Assembly (NCBI GenBank): GCA_913055685.1
Contig: CAJXKC010000001.1
Coordinates: forward strand, 310,001 to 374,000
Reading direction: 5' to 3'
Source of the DNA: an uncultured Flavobacteriales bacterium
GTDB lineage: Bacteria > Bacteroidota > Bacteroidia > Flavobacteriales > Schleiferiaceae
Length of the DNA stretch: 64,000 nt
The translations under genes were made by a program, and so were the position numbers. Positions 1-10,223 of this stretch are shown here, piece by piece. Below the pieces are notes generated by a model, which saw only the letters and a program-made list of their open reading frames with translations, was not told the DNA's origin and searched no databases. Each line of letters starts with the position of its first letter. Positions within the stretch are counted from its first letter, which is position 1.

Positions 1-754
1 TTATCAATTGCGTGACGGTCACGTTAATCTAATTAGTCCTTTTAACCTAAATCGTAATTGGGAGTGGTATCTAAACTCGCCCGATAACTATAATGAAGAT
101 ATAGTAGAGCGCTTTTACCTGGGTGATAACTACCAAATTACCGGAGGCTTTAAATATGCCATTCTAGCCGACAGTATTGCTTATATCCATTATGCCAGCT
201 TTAGCAGTAGCTTTAGTGGTGAACAAATCGATGAGGTCTTTAAGTACTTAAAAGACACTAAAGGGCTAATCCTAGATTTGCGTCATAATGGTGGTGGTAG
301 TCTTAATAACACCTTCCGACTTGCCGGTCGATTTGCGACCAGTAAGGAAGTAGCTTTAATCCAGGATGAGAAAATAGGTCCGGGTGCCAATGAGTTCGGT
401 AACAGCCTCCAGTATAGCATTCAGCCCCAAGGTAATTTTCGCTACCATAAACCCGTGGTTTTACTCACCAATGCCCGTTGTTACTCGGCTACAAATACCT
501 TTACCGCCCTATCCAAAAGCTTAGACAATTTTACCCACGTAGGAGATACTACGGGCGGGGGAGGCGGAATTCCTGCCGATTATGAATTACCTAATGGCTG
601 GCGCTATCGTTTCTCGGTAAGTCGCAGTTTCTTACCCAATGGTTTTAATATAGAAAATGGGCTTCCGCCTGATACGGCATTCGATTTAGATCCCGCAGTC
701 TTGGCGGGGGGTACAGATGCTTATATAGATTATGCTATTTCAATTTTACAATAG
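1..754 (+). CDS. S41 family peptidase, C-terminal part (5' end outside window)
   Basis: This is the carboxy-terminal ~250 residues of a tail-specific-protease (S41) type enzyme, probably acting in the cell envelope. The open frame continues to the left edge (codons for Tyr and Gln precede the TTG at position 8), so the true start is missing. Seen: an Asp-Gly-His motif at the visible N-terminus, as in IRBP/tricorn-like S41 proteins; the family core GLILDLRHNGGG about 85 residues in; and CYSATN near residue 158, where the catalytic serine is expected. The lysine of the Ctp Ser-Lys dyad is not obvious in the later GDTTGGGGG stretch. This favours the Lys-independent branch of S41, which is an inference. 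Stop codon TAG at 752-754. Confidence 0.85.
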   Translation, partial: YQLRDGHVNLISPFNLNRNWEWYLNSPDNYNEDIVERFYLGDNYQITGGFKYAILADSIAYIHYASFSSSFSGEQIDEVFKYLKDTKGLILDLRHNGGGSLNNTFRLAGRFATSKEVALIQDEKIGPGANEFGNSLQYSIQPQGNFRYHKPVVLLTNARCYSATNTFTALSKSLDNFTHVGDTTGGGGGIPADYELPNGWRYRFSVSRSFLPNGFNIENGLPPDTAFDLDPAVLAGGTDAYIDYAISILQ

Positions 755-765
755 CCAGTACTTGC

Positions 766-1287
766 TTATTCGGGGTCTTCTATCCAAGAACTGTACATCA
801 CATAATTATTGGCAATTCGATCTATTTCACCTGAAATTAATTCGGGCGTAATGTCCTTTACCTTTTTTGCAGGCACACCGGCGAAAATCGATCCCGAGGG
901 CACTCTAGTGCCTTCTAAAAGCACTGCTCCGGCGGCTACAATACTGTTAGACTCAACTACGCATGCATCCATTACAATGGCTCCCATGCCAATGAGAACA
1001 TTATCGTGAATGGTACAGCCATGTACAATAGCATTGTGACCAATCGAAACATTATTGCCTATGTTTAAGGGGTGCTTTTCGTAGGTGCAGTGTAAGGTGG
1101 CATTGTCCTGTACATTTACCTTATTGCCCATCTTTATATAGTGCACATCGCCTCTAGCGACACTATTAAACCAGAAACTGCATTGGTCCCCGGCGCTAAT
1201 GTCACCCACTAAAGTGGCGTTATCTGCCACAAAACAATCCTTGCCCAACTGGGGAGTTTTCCCTTTTACCGCTTTAATAAGAGCCAT
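766..1287 (-). CDS. Gamma-carbonic anhydrase-like hexapeptide-repeat protein (YrdA/PaaY family)
   Basis: A 173-residue left-handed beta-helix protein of the gamma carbonic anhydrase-like/PaaY/YrdA group, expected to be a cytoplasmic trimer with metal bound between subunits. Seen: repeated hexapeptide turns (DNATLVGDI, SVARGDVHYIKMG, NVQDNATLHC, IGNNVSIGHNAIVHGC, IGMGAIVMDA) and histidines in the HC, GHNAIVHG and HYIK turns that match metal-ligand positions of the family. Length is normal for the group. It faces the upstream S41 gene tail to tail with a gap of 11 bases. Enzymatic carbonic anhydrase activity cannot be assumed, since many members act on other substrates or have unknown roles. 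Confidence 0.88.
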   Translation of the reverse strand: MALIKAVKGKTPQLGKDCFVADNATLVGDISAGDQCSFWFNSVARGDVHYIKMGNKVNVQDNATLHCTYEKHPLNIGNNVSIGHNAIVHGCTIHDNVLIGMGAIVMDACVVESNSIVAAGAVLLEGTRVPSGSIFAGVPAKKVKDITPELISGEIDRIANNYVMYSSWIEDPE

Positions 1288-1351
1288 ATCAATAATGTTT
1301 ATGGCTTCAAATTAAAAACAAATGAATGAGTAAGAAGGTGAGCGGCTCTTT

Positions 1352-1359
1352 TATCTTTG
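1352..1359 (+). promoter_or_regulatory. Bacteroidota -7 element TATCTTTG for nifU-like gene
   Basis: Exact match to the TAnnTTTG consensus of the Bacteroidota primary sigma factor, 15 bases ahead of the ATG at 1374. It rules out the longer start at 1326, which would place the promoter inside the gene. No good TTG -33 element is visible. Confidence 0.65.
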
Positions 1360-1373
1360 CAAAAAATTTAGCC

Positions 1374-2003
1374 ATGGAAACTAATAAGATTCCCGTGAGT
1401 ATTTACGCCGAGATGACCCCCAATCCGGCGGTATTGAAATTTGTAGCTAATAAGAGATTAATCGAGCTGGACTCGGTTGAATTCCGCAATATTGAAGAAG
1501 CAAAGCCTTCTCCCCTAGCCACTCGCTTATTTCATTTTCCTTTCGTTAAGGAGATCTTTATAAGCGCCAATTACATTGCCATCTCCAAATTTGACATTGT
1601 CGAATGGGAAGAGGTAACTCTAGAATTACGTGAGTTAATTCGTGACTTCTTGCAAGAAGGAAATCAAGTGTTGGATGAATCTGCACTTATCCAAAAAGAG
1701 GAAAGCACAGAAGCCAAAGAAAGTATTGGCGCTATCCATCCCGAGGAAAAACCGCAAGAAAACTGGGAGGAAATCGACAAGAAAATCGTGGAGCTTCTCG
1801 ATGAGTATGTAAAACCGGCTGTTGCCAATGATGGTGGTAACATTAAGTTCTTGGATCATCAAGAAGGCGTGGTGAGCGTGCTTTTACAAGGTGCTTGCTC
1901 TGGCTGCCCAAGTAGCACTGCAACCTTAAAAGGTGGCATAGAAAGCATGCTAAAGCAAATGCTCCCAGGCCAAATTAAGGAAGTAGTAGCGGTAAACGGT
2001 TAG
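1374..2003 (+). CDS. NifU-domain Fe-S scaffold/carrier protein
   Basis: A 209-residue protein for iron-sulfur cluster assembly or delivery. Residues ~10-90 form an Nfu N-terminal domain (TPNPAVLKFVANKRL, LFHFPFVKEIFI). A Glu/Lys-rich linker follows, then a C-terminal NifU domain with the cluster-binding CxxC (QGACSGCPSS) near residue 180. The start at ATG 1374 is chosen because a -7 promoter motif lies at 1352-1359 and homologues begin shortly before the TPNP motif. The open frame itself extends back to 1326. It is divergent from the carbonic anhydrase-like gene and converges on the desaturase, overlapping its stop by about 4 bases. Confidence 0.9.
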   Translation: METNKIPVSIYAEMTPNPAVLKFVANKRLIELDSVEFRNIEEAKPSPLATRLFHFPFVKEIFISANYIAISKFDIVEWEEVTLELRELIRDFLQEGNQVLDESALIQKEESTEAKESIGAIHPEEKPQENWEEIDKKIVELLDEYVKPAVANDGGNIKFLDHQEGVVSVLLQGACSGCPSSTATLKGGIESMLKQMLPGQIKEVVAVNG

Positions 2004-3082
2004 GCCATACTAGGCTGACCGTAAATCTTAAGACTACGCAAGTGGGCTTTTACCGCTTGCCATAAGGTTTTATGCTCATAATAAGGTAATCCAAACTCCT
2101 CAGCCGTTTTGCGAACGATTTCGCTAATTGCCGGATAGTGGATATGGCAAATATGAGGGAACAAGTGATGCTCTACCTGGAAGTTTAAGCCTCCTACAAA
2201 CCAGCCAATTATTTTGCTTCTGCGAGCAAAGTCAGAAGTGGTCTGTAATTGATGCTCTAGGAAGGCATCTTGCATCGGACTCTCATCCGCCGGAAGGCTA
2301 TGGGTTTGTACATGGTCAACAACATGAGCCAACTGGAACACAAAGCTTAAGATGAAACCGGCAATAGCGTGCATAATTACAAAGGCCAATACCGGTACCC
2401 ACCAAGAAACTGATAATAGGGCAATGGGTAATACTAAGAATAGACCGAAGTACAACAGCTTAGTAGCTACTAATTTGATCCATTCGGCGCGTAAATCCTT
2501 AGCACTTAATTTCGCAACCCCTTCATTCTGATAGCGAATTAACTGTGAAAAATCTTTCATCACCACCCAGTTCAAGGTAAGTAGACTATACAACAAGGGT
2601 GCATACCATACTTGGAAGCGATGTATTTTTTTATGCACCTGATCGGGATGTAAACGCAATAAACCGCGGGTATCTAGATCATCATCCAATCCCTCGATAT
2701 TTGTATAAGTATGATGCAATACATTGTGCTGTAATCGCCAAGTAGTGAGGTTCCCGCTAATTAGGTAGATACTCGAAGCTATGAGGTCGTTAATACGCGG
2801 ACTCTTATGGTAAGCTCCATGAGCCGCATCGTGCATTACCGACATCCCTACCGCTGCCATACCAAATCCCATAACCGCAAATAGAAGCAATACCAACCAT
2901 GCAGAAGGATCGAAAATGAGCATTAAAATAAAGGGCACAAAATAAATAGCCAGCATGTTCACCGTTTTAAGCTTCATCAAGGCATTAGCCTTATAGCTTA
3001 AATGGTTTTCCTTAAAATACTGATTTACACGCTGACGTAAGGTTTTTGAAAAGGAATTGGCTTCCGCTCTGGGGAAACGCAC
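2000..3082 (-). CDS. Membrane fatty acid desaturase (acyl-CoA/acyl-lipid, three-histidine-box type)
   Basis: A ~360-residue integral-membrane di-iron desaturase that introduces a double bond into fatty acyl chains. Three histidine boxes are visible: HDAAHGAYH, HNVLHH and QVEHHLFPH, the last being the QxxHH form of front-end (delta-5/delta-6-like) and linoleoyl-CoA-type desaturases. Hydrophobic pairs lie between the boxes. The open frame runs back to 3220, but that start would overlap pgi, which begins at 3171 on the other strand. A GTG at 3082 (VRFPRAEANSF) gives the usual family length, and no ATG is available until too far inside. The start is therefore tentative; the family call is firm. 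Confidence 0.87.
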   Translation of the reverse strand: MRFPRAEANSFSKTLRQRVNQYFKENHLSYKANALMKLKTVNMLAIYFVPFILMLIFDPSAWLVLLLFAVMGFGMAAVGMSVMHDAAHGAYHKSPRINDLIASSIYLISGNLTTWRLQHNVLHHTYTNIEGLDDDLDTRGLLRLHPDQVHKKIHRFQVWYAPLLYSLLTLNWVVMKDFSQLIRYQNEGVAKLSAKDLRAEWIKLVATKLLYFGLFLVLPIALLSVSWWVPVLAFVIMHAIAGFILSFVFQLAHVVDHVQTHSLPADESPMQDAFLEHQLQTTSDFARRSKIIGWFVGGLNFQVEHHLFPHICHIHYPAISEIVRKTAEEFGLPYYEHKTLWQAVKAHLRSLKIYGQPSMA

Positions 3083-3170
3083 TTTTGAGAGAGGATAGTT
3101 ATTCAAAGGGTCTGATTTTTCATGGCTAAAATAATAAGGAAGATTAATTTCGCTAACAGAATTACTAGAT

Positions 3171-4820
3171 ATGTTATCTAAGAAAAATCCAACCAATAGT
3201 CCAGCTTGGGCTAAACTCAAGGAGCATCAGCAAAACACTGTGAAGGACCGCCTTCAGGACCTTTTTAATAGAGAAGGCAATCGCTTCGAAAAATATACGC
3301 GCAAGCACCAAGATTTATTATTTGACTTTTCCAAAAATCGTATTACCGAGGAGACTTTAACACTTTTAGAAGCGCTTTTTACCGATTGTGAAGTCGATGC
3401 GGCAATCAAATCGATGTTTAGCGGTGAAGCGATAAATGAAACTGAAAACCGGGCGGTTTTGCACACCGCCCTGCGCAATAGCAAGGGAAAAGAAATTAGG
3501 GTAAACGAAAAAGCGGTTAACCCTGAAATAGAAAAGGTTCTTAGTCAGATGCAAGGTTTTTCCGAAAGAATTATTTCGGGAAGCTGGAAGGGTTTTTCGG
3601 GGAGAAGCATTAAGAACATTGTTAACATTGGTATAGGTGGTAGTGATTTAGGGCCTTTGATGGTTTACGAAGCCCTTAAACCCTATCAAAACCATCTAAA
3701 CTGTTATTTCGTTAGCAATGTAGACGGAGCTCATATCGCGGAGACCTTAAAAGAGTTAAATCCCGAAGAAACCCTCTTTATTGTAGCTTCCAAAACCTTT
3801 ACTACTCAAGAAACCATGACCAATGCCCATTCAGCAAGGGAATGGTTTTTAGCTTCCTCCGCTTCTGAGTCCGATATTGCCAAGCACTTTGTAGCAGTGT
3901 CCACCAATGCAGAGAAGGTTTCGGCCTTTGGCATTGACTTGGACAACATGTTTGTTTTCTGGGACTGGGTAGGCGGACGTTATTCGGTATGGTCGGCAAT
4001 TGGCTTAAGTCTCGCTTGCGGTTTAGGTTTTGAAAACTTTGCCGCTTTCTTGAAAGGAGCAAGCTTAATGGACCAACATTTTCAGGAACAGCCTTTTAAA
4101 GAAAATATTCCCATGCTAATGGCGGCAATAGGAATTTGGAATGTGAATTTCTTGGGAGCCGAGTCAGAGGCAATTATCCCCTACGACCAAAATATGCATC
4201 GCTTTGCGGCCTATTTCCAACAGGGAAATATGGAAAGTAATGGAAAGTATATTGATCGCAATGGCAATAAAGTTAATTACCAGACGGGTCCTATAATCTG
4301 GGGAGAGCCTGGCACTAATGGACAGCATGCATTTTTTCAATTAATGCACCAAGGCACCCGATTAATTCCGGCCGATTTTATTGCTTTTGCCGAGAGTCAC
4401 TATAAAATGGGGGACCATCACCTCAAACTGCTTTCAAACTTCTTAGCCCAAACCGAAGCCCTTATGATGGGTAAAAGTTTAACAGAAGTGAAAGCAGAGA
4501 TGCAAGCCAAAGGAGCGAGTGCTGCAGAAATCGAAAAGGTAGCCCCATTCCGAGTTTTTGAAGGCAACCGCCCAAGCACGAGTATTATTGGCCAAAAATT
4601 GGATCCCGAAAGTTTAGGAGCATTAATTGCGGCCTACGAGCATAAGATTTTTGTGCAAGGTGTCGTTTGGAATATTTACTCCTTTGATCAATGGGGAGTA
4701 GAATTAGGAAAACAGTTAGCCAACACTATTCTGCCCCTACTCAGCAACGAAGAAAAGGTGGAAAAAGACGCTAGCACTAAAGGATTAATTGAGTACCTTA
4801 GACTCGCAAGGAATAAATAG
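3171..4820 (+). CDS. pgi: Glucose-6-phosphate isomerase
   Basis: A 549-residue cytosolic enzyme interconverting glucose-6-phosphate and fructose-6-phosphate. Seen: the first family signature around [12 protein letters not shown] (~residue 265), the phosphate-binding [10 protein letters not shown] (~residue 151), and the second signature near [13 protein letters not shown] (~residue 505). Length is standard. The ATG at 3171 is supported by a MLSKKNPT amino terminus typical of Bacteroidota Pgi and by a TAATTTCG (-7-like) motif at 3145-3152. Head to head with the desaturase gene. Confidence 0.96.
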   Translation: MLSKKNPTNSPAWAKLKEHQQNTVKDRLQDLFNREGNRFEKYTRKHQDLLFDFSKNRITEETLTLLEALFTDCEVDAAIKSMFSGEAINETENRAVLHTALRNSKGKEIRVNEKAVNPEIEKVLSQMQGFSERIISGSWKGFSGRSIKNIVNIGIGGSDLGPLMVYEALKPYQNHLNCYFVSNVDGAHIAETLKELNPEETLFIVASKTFTTQETMTNAHSAREWFLASSASESDIAKHFVAVSTNAEKVSAFGIDLDNMFVFWDWVGGRYSVWSAIGLSLACGLGFENFAAFLKGASLMDQHFQEQPFKENIPMLMAAIGIWNVNFLGAESEAIIPYDQNMHRFAAYFQQGNMESNGKYIDRNGNKVNYQTGPIIWGEPGTNGQHAFFQLMHQGTRLIPADFIAFAESHYKMGDHHLKLLSNFLAQTEALMMGKSLTEVKAEMQAKGASAAEIEKVAPFRVFEGNRPSTSIIGQKLDPESLGALIAAYEHKIFVQGVVWNIYSFDQWGVELGKQLANTILPLLSNEEKVEKDASTKGLIEYLRLARNK

Positions 4821-4830
4821 ATTACTGAAT

Positions 4831-5703
4831 ATGAAGAACTTACCAAGCCTAATTTTAGTGGCAATTTTTGCCCTTAGTGCATGTAATCAGGATATAAAAG
4901 ACGAAAATATTCGCCTAAAAGATGAGCTGGCGAAAGTTAAGACCGAGAGTGCTGAACAAGACTCTACCATCACCAATTTCATTGAAACCTTTGATTTGGT
5001 GCAAAGTAATTTAGACTCTATCCGGAGCCGTGAAGAAGCGATTCGCGAAGTAAGTTCAGGGAATTTAGAGACAACCACCGATGCTCGAGAAAAAGTGCTT
5101 CAAGATGTAGACGCAATAAATCAACTTCTTATTGATAACAAGTCTGCCTTAGCTCAGTTAAAAAAAGAATTGAGCAATAGCAAAGCAGAAGGTCGTAAAT
5201 ACTTGCGCATGGTGGAGAATTTAAATCGCCAAATCCAAGCCAAAGACCAGGAGATCACCCTGCTTAAAGAGGACCTGGCTAATATGAACTTTAAAATGGA
5301 CCAACTTAACTCAAGGGTTGGCATGCTTACCGAAGCAACCATGGCTCAGAAAAAGATTATCGAAGACAAAGAGAATGAGCTTAATACCGTCTACTACACC
5401 TTTGGCAGCTACAAAGAGTTGGAAGAAGCTGGAGTGGTAGATAAAGAAGGGGGCTTTATCGGTATCGGACGCACAAAAACATTAGCAGAAGACTTTAACA
5501 AAGAATACTTTACCAAAATAGATATTAGAAAAACCTCGCAAATTCCTTTTGGAAACAATTATAAAAAAGTTGAATTGGTAACAAACCATTCTAGCGATTC
5601 GTACGTATTTGAAAAAAATGGCGAATTGATAAATGCCATTAACATTACTAATAGCGAGGAATTCTGGAAAAATTCAAAATATCTAGTAATTTTGCTGGAT
5701 TAG
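4831..5703 (+). CDS. Coiled-coil surface lipoprotein (Cbp1-like)
   Basis: A 290-residue predicted lipoprotein with a signal peptide ending in the lipobox LSAC (Cys at about residue 18). A long Glu/Lys/Gln-rich coiled coil spans roughly residues 25-185, and a conserved globular tail starts at YYTFGSYKELEEAGV. This architecture resembles Bacteroidota proteins named Cbp1-family adhesin, but binding to any ligand is not shown by the sequence. ATG 4831 is preferred over the upstream in-frame start at 4789 because it gives a clean signal peptide and lies after the pgi stop. Probably cotranscribed with pgi. Confidence 0.75.
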   Translation: MKNLPSLILVAIFALSACNQDIKDENIRLKDELAKVKTESAEQDSTITNFIETFDLVQSNLDSIRSREEAIREVSSGNLETTTDAREKVLQDVDAINQLLIDNKSALAQLKKELSNSKAEGRKYLRMVENLNRQIQAKDQEITLLKEDLANMNFKMDQLNSRVGMLTEATMAQKKIIEDKENELNTVYYTFGSYKELEEAGVVDKEGGFIGIGRTKTLAEDFNKEYFTKIDIRKTSQIPFGNNYKKVELVTNHSSDSYVFEKNGELINAINITNSEEFWKNSKYLVILLD

Positions 5704-5764
5704 ATTTTCAGAAGGCATATCTACAATATTTAGCCCTTTTAATCTTCGCCTATTTATTTGATTA

Positions 5765-6244
5765 ATGAAAGTTAGCAATAAAGGTTTTTTTGTTGCCATG
5801 CGTTGGGTATTGGTGATTCTTTTAGGCTTAATGGCCTTTGACATTGCCTTATCATTCTTACCTGGCAGTTTAAGCGATTTATTCCCCAATCACGAATTGG
5901 CGATAGGAGCCGGACTAGTTATTTTAGTCTTGGCTATCTTTCGTTTTAGTTTCTTTTCCTACGAAGATGAATATGAGATTATTCATATCGACACGAAAAG
6001 TCTCGTGCTTTCATTTTTAGAAAGCCCGCGTCATAAGCATTATGAGTTTGCTAAAATCATACTTTCAGATTTTCAGGTAGAAAAAGGACTTTTTCGCTAT
6101 AAACTTACTCTAACCGTAAACTCTAGCACCGGCGATAAAAAACTACGGCATTTCGACTTATACTTCCTAAGTAAAGCGAAACGTGAATACGTAGAGAACT
6201 CCCTTGCAGGAGTGCTGCAAAAAAACCAGAGCGAAGCGGTTTAA
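5765..6244 (+). CDS. Two-TM membrane protein of unknown function
   Basis: A 159-residue protein with two hydrophobic segments near the N-terminus (about residues 8-28 and 42-62, the second rich in Leu/Ile/Val and ending in FRFSFFSYED). A soluble, PH-like beta-rich C-terminal region (YEIIHIDTKSLVLSF to HFDLYFLSKAKREYV) follows. I do not recognise a named family. A degenerate -7 motif (AATCTTCG, 5741-5748) precedes the ATG. Confidence 0.65.
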   Translation: MKVSNKGFFVAMRWVLVILLGLMAFDIALSFLPGSLSDLFPNHELAIGAGLVILVLAIFRFSFFSYEDEYEIIHIDTKSLVLSFLESPRHKHYEFAKIILSDFQVEKGLFRYKLTLTVNSSTGDKKLRHFDLYFLSKAKREYVENSLAGVLQKNQSEAV

Positions 6245-6251
6245 GGCTTTC

Positions 6252-6279
6252 TTGAGCAAGCTGATAAACTTTACCTTTG
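6252..6279 (+). promoter_or_regulatory. TTG-N17-TACCTTTG promoter
   Basis: TTG at 6252-6254 and TACCTTTG at 6272-6279 match the Bacteroidota -33/-7 consensus with a 17-base spacer. The ATG follows at 6298. Confidence 0.65.
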
Positions 6280-6297
6280 CGGGAAAGTTTATTAAAT

Positions 6298-6729
6298 ATG
6301 ATTACCGGACTTCAGCACTTACACTCCTTTCTCCCCTATATATTACTAACCGCATTATTGGTGGCCAGTATTCGCTTCTTAGCCAAAGCTAAAAACGCCC
6401 CCTTTACTGCCACCGACAAACGGGTCGCACTTATTACTCTAATCCTTACCCACATCCAATTATTGGTAGGCTTGGCACTTTACTTTGTTGGACCTAGAGG
6501 CTTTGTCTACACTTCGGTAGAGGGTTTTATGAAAGACTCGGTAATGCGCTTATATGCAGTGGAGCATATTTTGGTAATGCTTATTGCTGTTACCCTTATT
6601 ACTATTGGCTATTCTCGCGCTAAACGCGCCGCAAATGATCAAAAGAAATTTCGAAGCCTCGGTATTTTTTACGGTCTAGGACTAATCCTGGCCCTTAGCC
6701 GTATCCCATGGGACGCCTGGCTAGCTTAA
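6298..6729 (+). CDS. Four-TM membrane protein, cytochrome-b-like conserved family
   Basis: A 143-residue integral membrane protein with four hydrophobic helices and histidines placed near helix ends (LQHLHSFLPY, THIQLLVG, VEHILVML). This arrangement recalls small b-type cytochrome-like proteins common in Bacteroidota, but heme binding is an inference. The ATG at 6298 is chosen over the TTG at 6277 because the -7 element covers 6272-6279. It is 3 bases ahead of hflX and likely cotranscribed with it. Confidence 0.7.
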   Translation: MITGLQHLHSFLPYILLTALLVASIRFLAKAKNAPFTATDKRVALITLILTHIQLLVGLALYFVGPRGFVYTSVEGFMKDSVMRLYAVEHILVMLIAVTLITIGYSRAKRAANDQKKFRSLGIFYGLGLILALSRIPWDAWLA

Positions 6730-6732
6730 TAT

Positions 6733-7932
6733 ATGCTTGAAAAAAAGACTAAAGTTGAAAACCGTCGCGAAAAGGCGGTCCTCATCGGAGTGGTAACCCA
6801 ATTCCAAACCGAAGAAAAACTCGATGAATATTTAGACGAATTAGCTTTCTTGACTGATACGGCTGGGGCCGACGTGCAAAATCGTTTTACCCAAAAGTTG
6901 GATCGCCCTAACCCTAAAACCTTCCTTGGCACGGGTAAAATGGAGGAAATCGCAGCTTACATTAAGGCTAATGAAACCGATATTGCCATTTTCGACGATG
7001 AGCTGTCTCCCTCTCAAATTAAGAATGTTGAGAAGCTTTTCGATATAAAGGTCCTAGACCGCACCAATTTAATTCTCGACATTTTTGCTGCCCGGGCACA
7101 AACATCCTATGCGCGTACCCAGGTGGAGTTGGCTCAATACCAATACCTTTTACCCCGACTCACCAATATGTGGACCCACCTTAGCAAACAAAAAGGGGGT
7201 ATTGGTATGAAGGGCCCAGGGGAGCGAGAAATTGAAACCGACCGACGTATTATCCGTGATAAGATTAGCCTTTTGAAAAAACAATTGGTGAAAATCGATA
7301 AGCAAATGGCTATTCAGCGTTCCAATCGGGGTAGCATGGTACGGGTAGCACTGGTGGGCTATACCAATGTTGGTAAATCGACCCTGATGAACCTTTTGAG
7401 TAAATCCAAAGTATTTGCCGAAAACAAGCTTTTTGCTACCCTCGATACCACCGTGCGGAAGGTTGTAATCCACAACCTCCCTTTCTTGCTGAGTGACACC
7501 GTAGGTTTTATTCGCAAATTGCCCACCCAATTAGTAGAGTCCTTTAAATCTACATTGGATGAAGTGCGTGAAGCGGATGTTTTGTTACACGTGGTGGACA
7601 TTTCGCACCCTAACTTTGAGGAACATTTAGAAACGGTAGACCGTACCATTGCCGAAATCGATGGGCAGGAAAAACCAACCATTATGATCTTCAACAAAAT
7701 AGACGCCTACGTCCCCGAAAATAGAGATCCGGATGATCTTAGTGAACCCGAAAACAATCGGCACTTTAGCTTAGAGGACTGGAAATCTACTTGGTTTGCT
7801 AGAACCGATCGACAAGCAGTTTTCATTTCGGCCACCGAAAAAGAAAATGTTGAAGATCTGAGAAACCGACTTTATGAAACGGTAGCAGAGATACACGCTC
7901 GCCGCTACCCCAACAATAACTTTTTATTTTAA
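6733..7932 (+). CDS. hflX: Ribosome-associated GTPase HflX
   Basis: A 399-residue translational GTPase that rescues or splits stalled ribosomes. Seen: the HflX N-terminal domain (TGAGADVQNRF-like region, GTGKMEEI), the glycine-rich linker KGGIGMKGPGE, then the G domain with Walker A GYTNVGKST at ~residue 209, G3 DTVGFI at ~254 and G4 NKID at ~320. Length is typical. ATG 6733 immediately follows the preceding stop, and maeB begins 3 bases after the stop, pointing to one transcript. Confidence 0.95.
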   Translation: MLEKKTKVENRREKAVLIGVVTQFQTEEKLDEYLDELAFLTDTAGADVQNRFTQKLDRPNPKTFLGTGKMEEIAAYIKANETDIAIFDDELSPSQIKNVEKLFDIKVLDRTNLILDIFAARAQTSYARTQVELAQYQYLLPRLTNMWTHLSKQKGGIGMKGPGEREIETDRRIIRDKISLLKKQLVKIDKQMAIQRSNRGSMVRVALVGYTNVGKSTLMNLLSKSKVFAENKLFATLDTTVRKVVIHNLPFLLSDTVGFIRKLPTQLVESFKSTLDEVREADVLLHVVDISHPNFEEHLETVDRTIAEIDGQEKPTIMIFNKIDAYVPENRDPDDLSEPENNRHFSLEDWKSTWFARTDRQAVFISATEKENVEDLRNRLYETVAEIHARRYPNNNFLF

Positions 7933-7935
7933 AAT

Positions 7936-10203
7936 ATGGCCACAAAGATTCGTAAGAAAGACACCCTGGCCTATCACCAGGAAGGTAGACCAGGGAAAAT
8001 CGAGGTGGTACCAACCAAGCCAAGTAATTCGCAAAGGGACCTCTCTATTGCCTATTCTCCTGGCGTTGCTGACCCTTGTTTGGAGATCAAAGACGATGTT
8101 GAAAATGTATACAAATACACCGCCAAAGGTAATTTGGTAGGGGTTATTTCCAATGGCACTGCCGTGCTAGGCTTAGGGGATATTGGACCCGAAGCCAGTA
8201 AACCGGTGATGGAAGGAAAAGGGGTGCTCTTCAAAATCTTCGCCGATATTGATGTTTTTGATATCGAAATCGACCAAAAGGATCCCGAGAAATTTGTAGA
8301 AACGGTGAAGGCCCTTGCGCCTACTTTCGGAGGTATTAACCTGGAGGACATAAAAGCTCCGGATTGCTTCTACATTGAGGAACGCCTTAAAGAAGAGCTG
8401 GATATTCCTGTAATGCACGATGACCAGCACGGAACGGCAATAATTACCGCGGCCGCACTATACAATGCCGCCGAATGTGTGGGTAAAAACTTAGAAGACC
8501 TGAAAGTAGTCTTCAATGGGGCCGGTGCCAGTGCAAGCTCCTGCGCTAAGCTCTTTATCTCATCCGGCGTTAAAGCCGAAAACCTTTTAATGGCCGACAG
8601 CAAAGGGATTATAAACACCCGGCGTAGCGACCTTAACGAAGAGAAGAAATACTTCCAGCGTGAAACAGAGCATGACACCCTGGAACAAGCCTTGGTAGAT
8701 GCCGATGTATTTGTTGGTCTATCTGTAGGCGGCATCTTAAGCCCTAAAATGATTCGTTCCATGGCCAAAGACCCGATTGTGTTTGCCCTAGCGAATCCAA
8801 CTCCCGAAATTAATTACCACGAGGCTAAAAAGGCCCGTAAGGATATCATTATGGCTACAGGTCGTTCCGATAATCCTAATCAGGTAAATAATGTCCTTGG
8901 CTTCCCATTTATTTTCCGTGGTGCACTCGACGTTAGAGCACGGAAAATTAATGAAGAAATGAAATTAGCGGCCGCGCAGGCTATTGCTGATTTGGCTAAA
9001 GAAACCGTACCTGAAATTGTAAACTTAGCTTACAATGAAAGCAATTTACAGTTCGGACCCGAATACATTATCCCTAAACCATTCGACCCCAGACTAATTG
9101 TGCAGGTGGCGACCGCCGTAGCTAAGGCGGCGATGGACAGTGGCGTTGCTCGGAAACCAATTACCGATTGGGATGCCTACCGCGAATCGCTGCTAAGCAG
9201 GTTGGGAAGAGACGATAAATTCATCCGTCTGGCGCAAGAAAAGGCCAGCAAAAACCCACAAAGGGTTGTCCTTGCCGAAGGAGATGAATTAAAAACCTTG
9301 AAGGCCGCTCAAATTGTAGTAGACGAAGGCTTAGCTCGTCCAATATTACTGGGTCGTCGTAAAAAAATTGAACAGCTCATTACCGAAAATGGACTCGAGG
9401 ATATTTCGCATTTACCGGTAATTGACCCGCATGAAGAAAATGAGCGCAGCGAGATTTACGCTAAAATGCTTTTTGAAAAAAGACAGCGCAAGGGCATCAC
9501 TTTATACGAGGCCCGAAAATACATGCGTGATCGCAATTATTACGGGGTGGCTATGACCCAAATGGGTGATGCCGATTGCTTTGTTTCGGGAACCACTCGA
9601 CGCTATTCCGAGGTGATTAAACCAATCTTTAAGATTTTAGGTACTGCTCCCGAAGTCGAGCGCATCGCAGGTATGTATATCATGCTAACTAAGAAAGGCC
9701 CGATGTTCTTTGCCGATACCACGGTAATTAAAGAACCCGGTGTGGAAGACGTTGTGCAGATTACGCGTCTTTTGGCTCAAGCTATTAAACGTATCAACCT
9801 CACGCCGCGAATTGCCTTATTAGGCTACAGCAACTTCGGTTCCAACCATGGGGATAAAACGGCCGATATTATGGCCAAAGCAACCGATATTTTACATCAT
9901 GAAAACCCTGAGTTAATCGTAGATGGTGAAATTCAGGCCAACTTTGCTTTAACCCCAGAATTGCTCAAGGAGAATTTCCCTTTTAGCACCCTGGTGGATA
10001 AAAAAGTAAATGGCTTTGTTTTCCCAAATCTTGCTGCGGGTAATATTGCTTATAAGATGCTGCAATCTTTTGATGCCGCCGAAGCTTTAGGACCGCTATT
10101 ATTAGGCGCAAATAAATCGGCCCACATACTTCAGATGGGTGCCTCGGTACGAGAAATTGTAAATATGATTACCTTAGCTAGTGTGGACGCACAAACCAGA
10201 TAA
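7936..10203 (+). CDS. maeB: NADP-dependent malic enzyme with C-terminal phosphotransacetylase-like domain
   Basis: A 755-residue bifunctional-architecture protein. Residues ~1-430 are malic enzyme (oxidative decarboxylation of malate to pyruvate). They contain [15 protein letters not shown], the metal/substrate motif DDQHGTA near residue 158, and a Rossmann segment [14 protein letters not shown]. Residues ~435-755 resemble phosphate acetyltransferase ([42 protein letters not shown]). In characterised MaeB proteins the PTA-like part is regulatory, sensing acetyl-CoA, rather than catalytic. The same role is assumed here. It provides pyruvate/NADPH and sits in a tight run with hflX and a Usp gene. 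Confidence 0.94.
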   Translation: MATKIRKKDTLAYHQEGRPGKIEVVPTKPSNSQRDLSIAYSPGVADPCLEIKDDVENVYKYTAKGNLVGVISNGTAVLGLGDIGPEASKPVMEGKGVLFKIFADIDVFDIEIDQKDPEKFVETVKALAPTFGGINLEDIKAPDCFYIEERLKEELDIPVMHDDQHGTAIITAAALYNAAECVGKNLEDLKVVFNGAGASASSCAKLFISSGVKAENLLMADSKGIINTRRSDLNEEKKYFQRETEHDTLEQALVDADVFVGLSVGGILSPKMIRSMAKDPIVFALANPTPEINYHEAKKARKDIIMATGRSDNPNQVNNVLGFPFIFRGALDVRARKINEEMKLAAAQAIADLAKETVPEIVNLAYNESNLQFGPEYIIPKPFDPRLIVQVATAVAKAAMDSGVARKPITDWDAYRESLLSRLGRDDKFIRLAQEKASKNPQRVVLAEGDELKTLKAAQIVVDEGLARPILLGRRKKIEQLITENGLEDISHLPVIDPHEENERSEIYAKMLFEKRQRKGITLYEARKYMRDRNYYGVAMTQMGDADCFVSGTTRRYSEVIKPIFKILGTAPEVERIAGMYIMLTKKGPMFFADTTVIKEPGVEDVVQITRLLAQAIKRINLTPRIALLGYSNFGSNHGDKTADIMAKATDILHHENPELIVDGEIQANFALTPELLKENFPFSTLVDKKVNGFVFPNLAAGNIAYKMLQSFDAAEALGPLLLGANKSAHILQMGASVREIVNMITLASVDAQTR

Positions 10204-10223
10204 TTTAACCTAATTTTCTAAAA

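Noticed and set aside
3082-3220. Longer amino terminus for the desaturase
   Set aside because: It would overlap the pgi start by 50 bases, has no ATG, and adds residues not expected for the family.
7150-7530. 126-residue frame antisense to hflX
   Set aside because: Shadow of a strongly conserved GTPase region.
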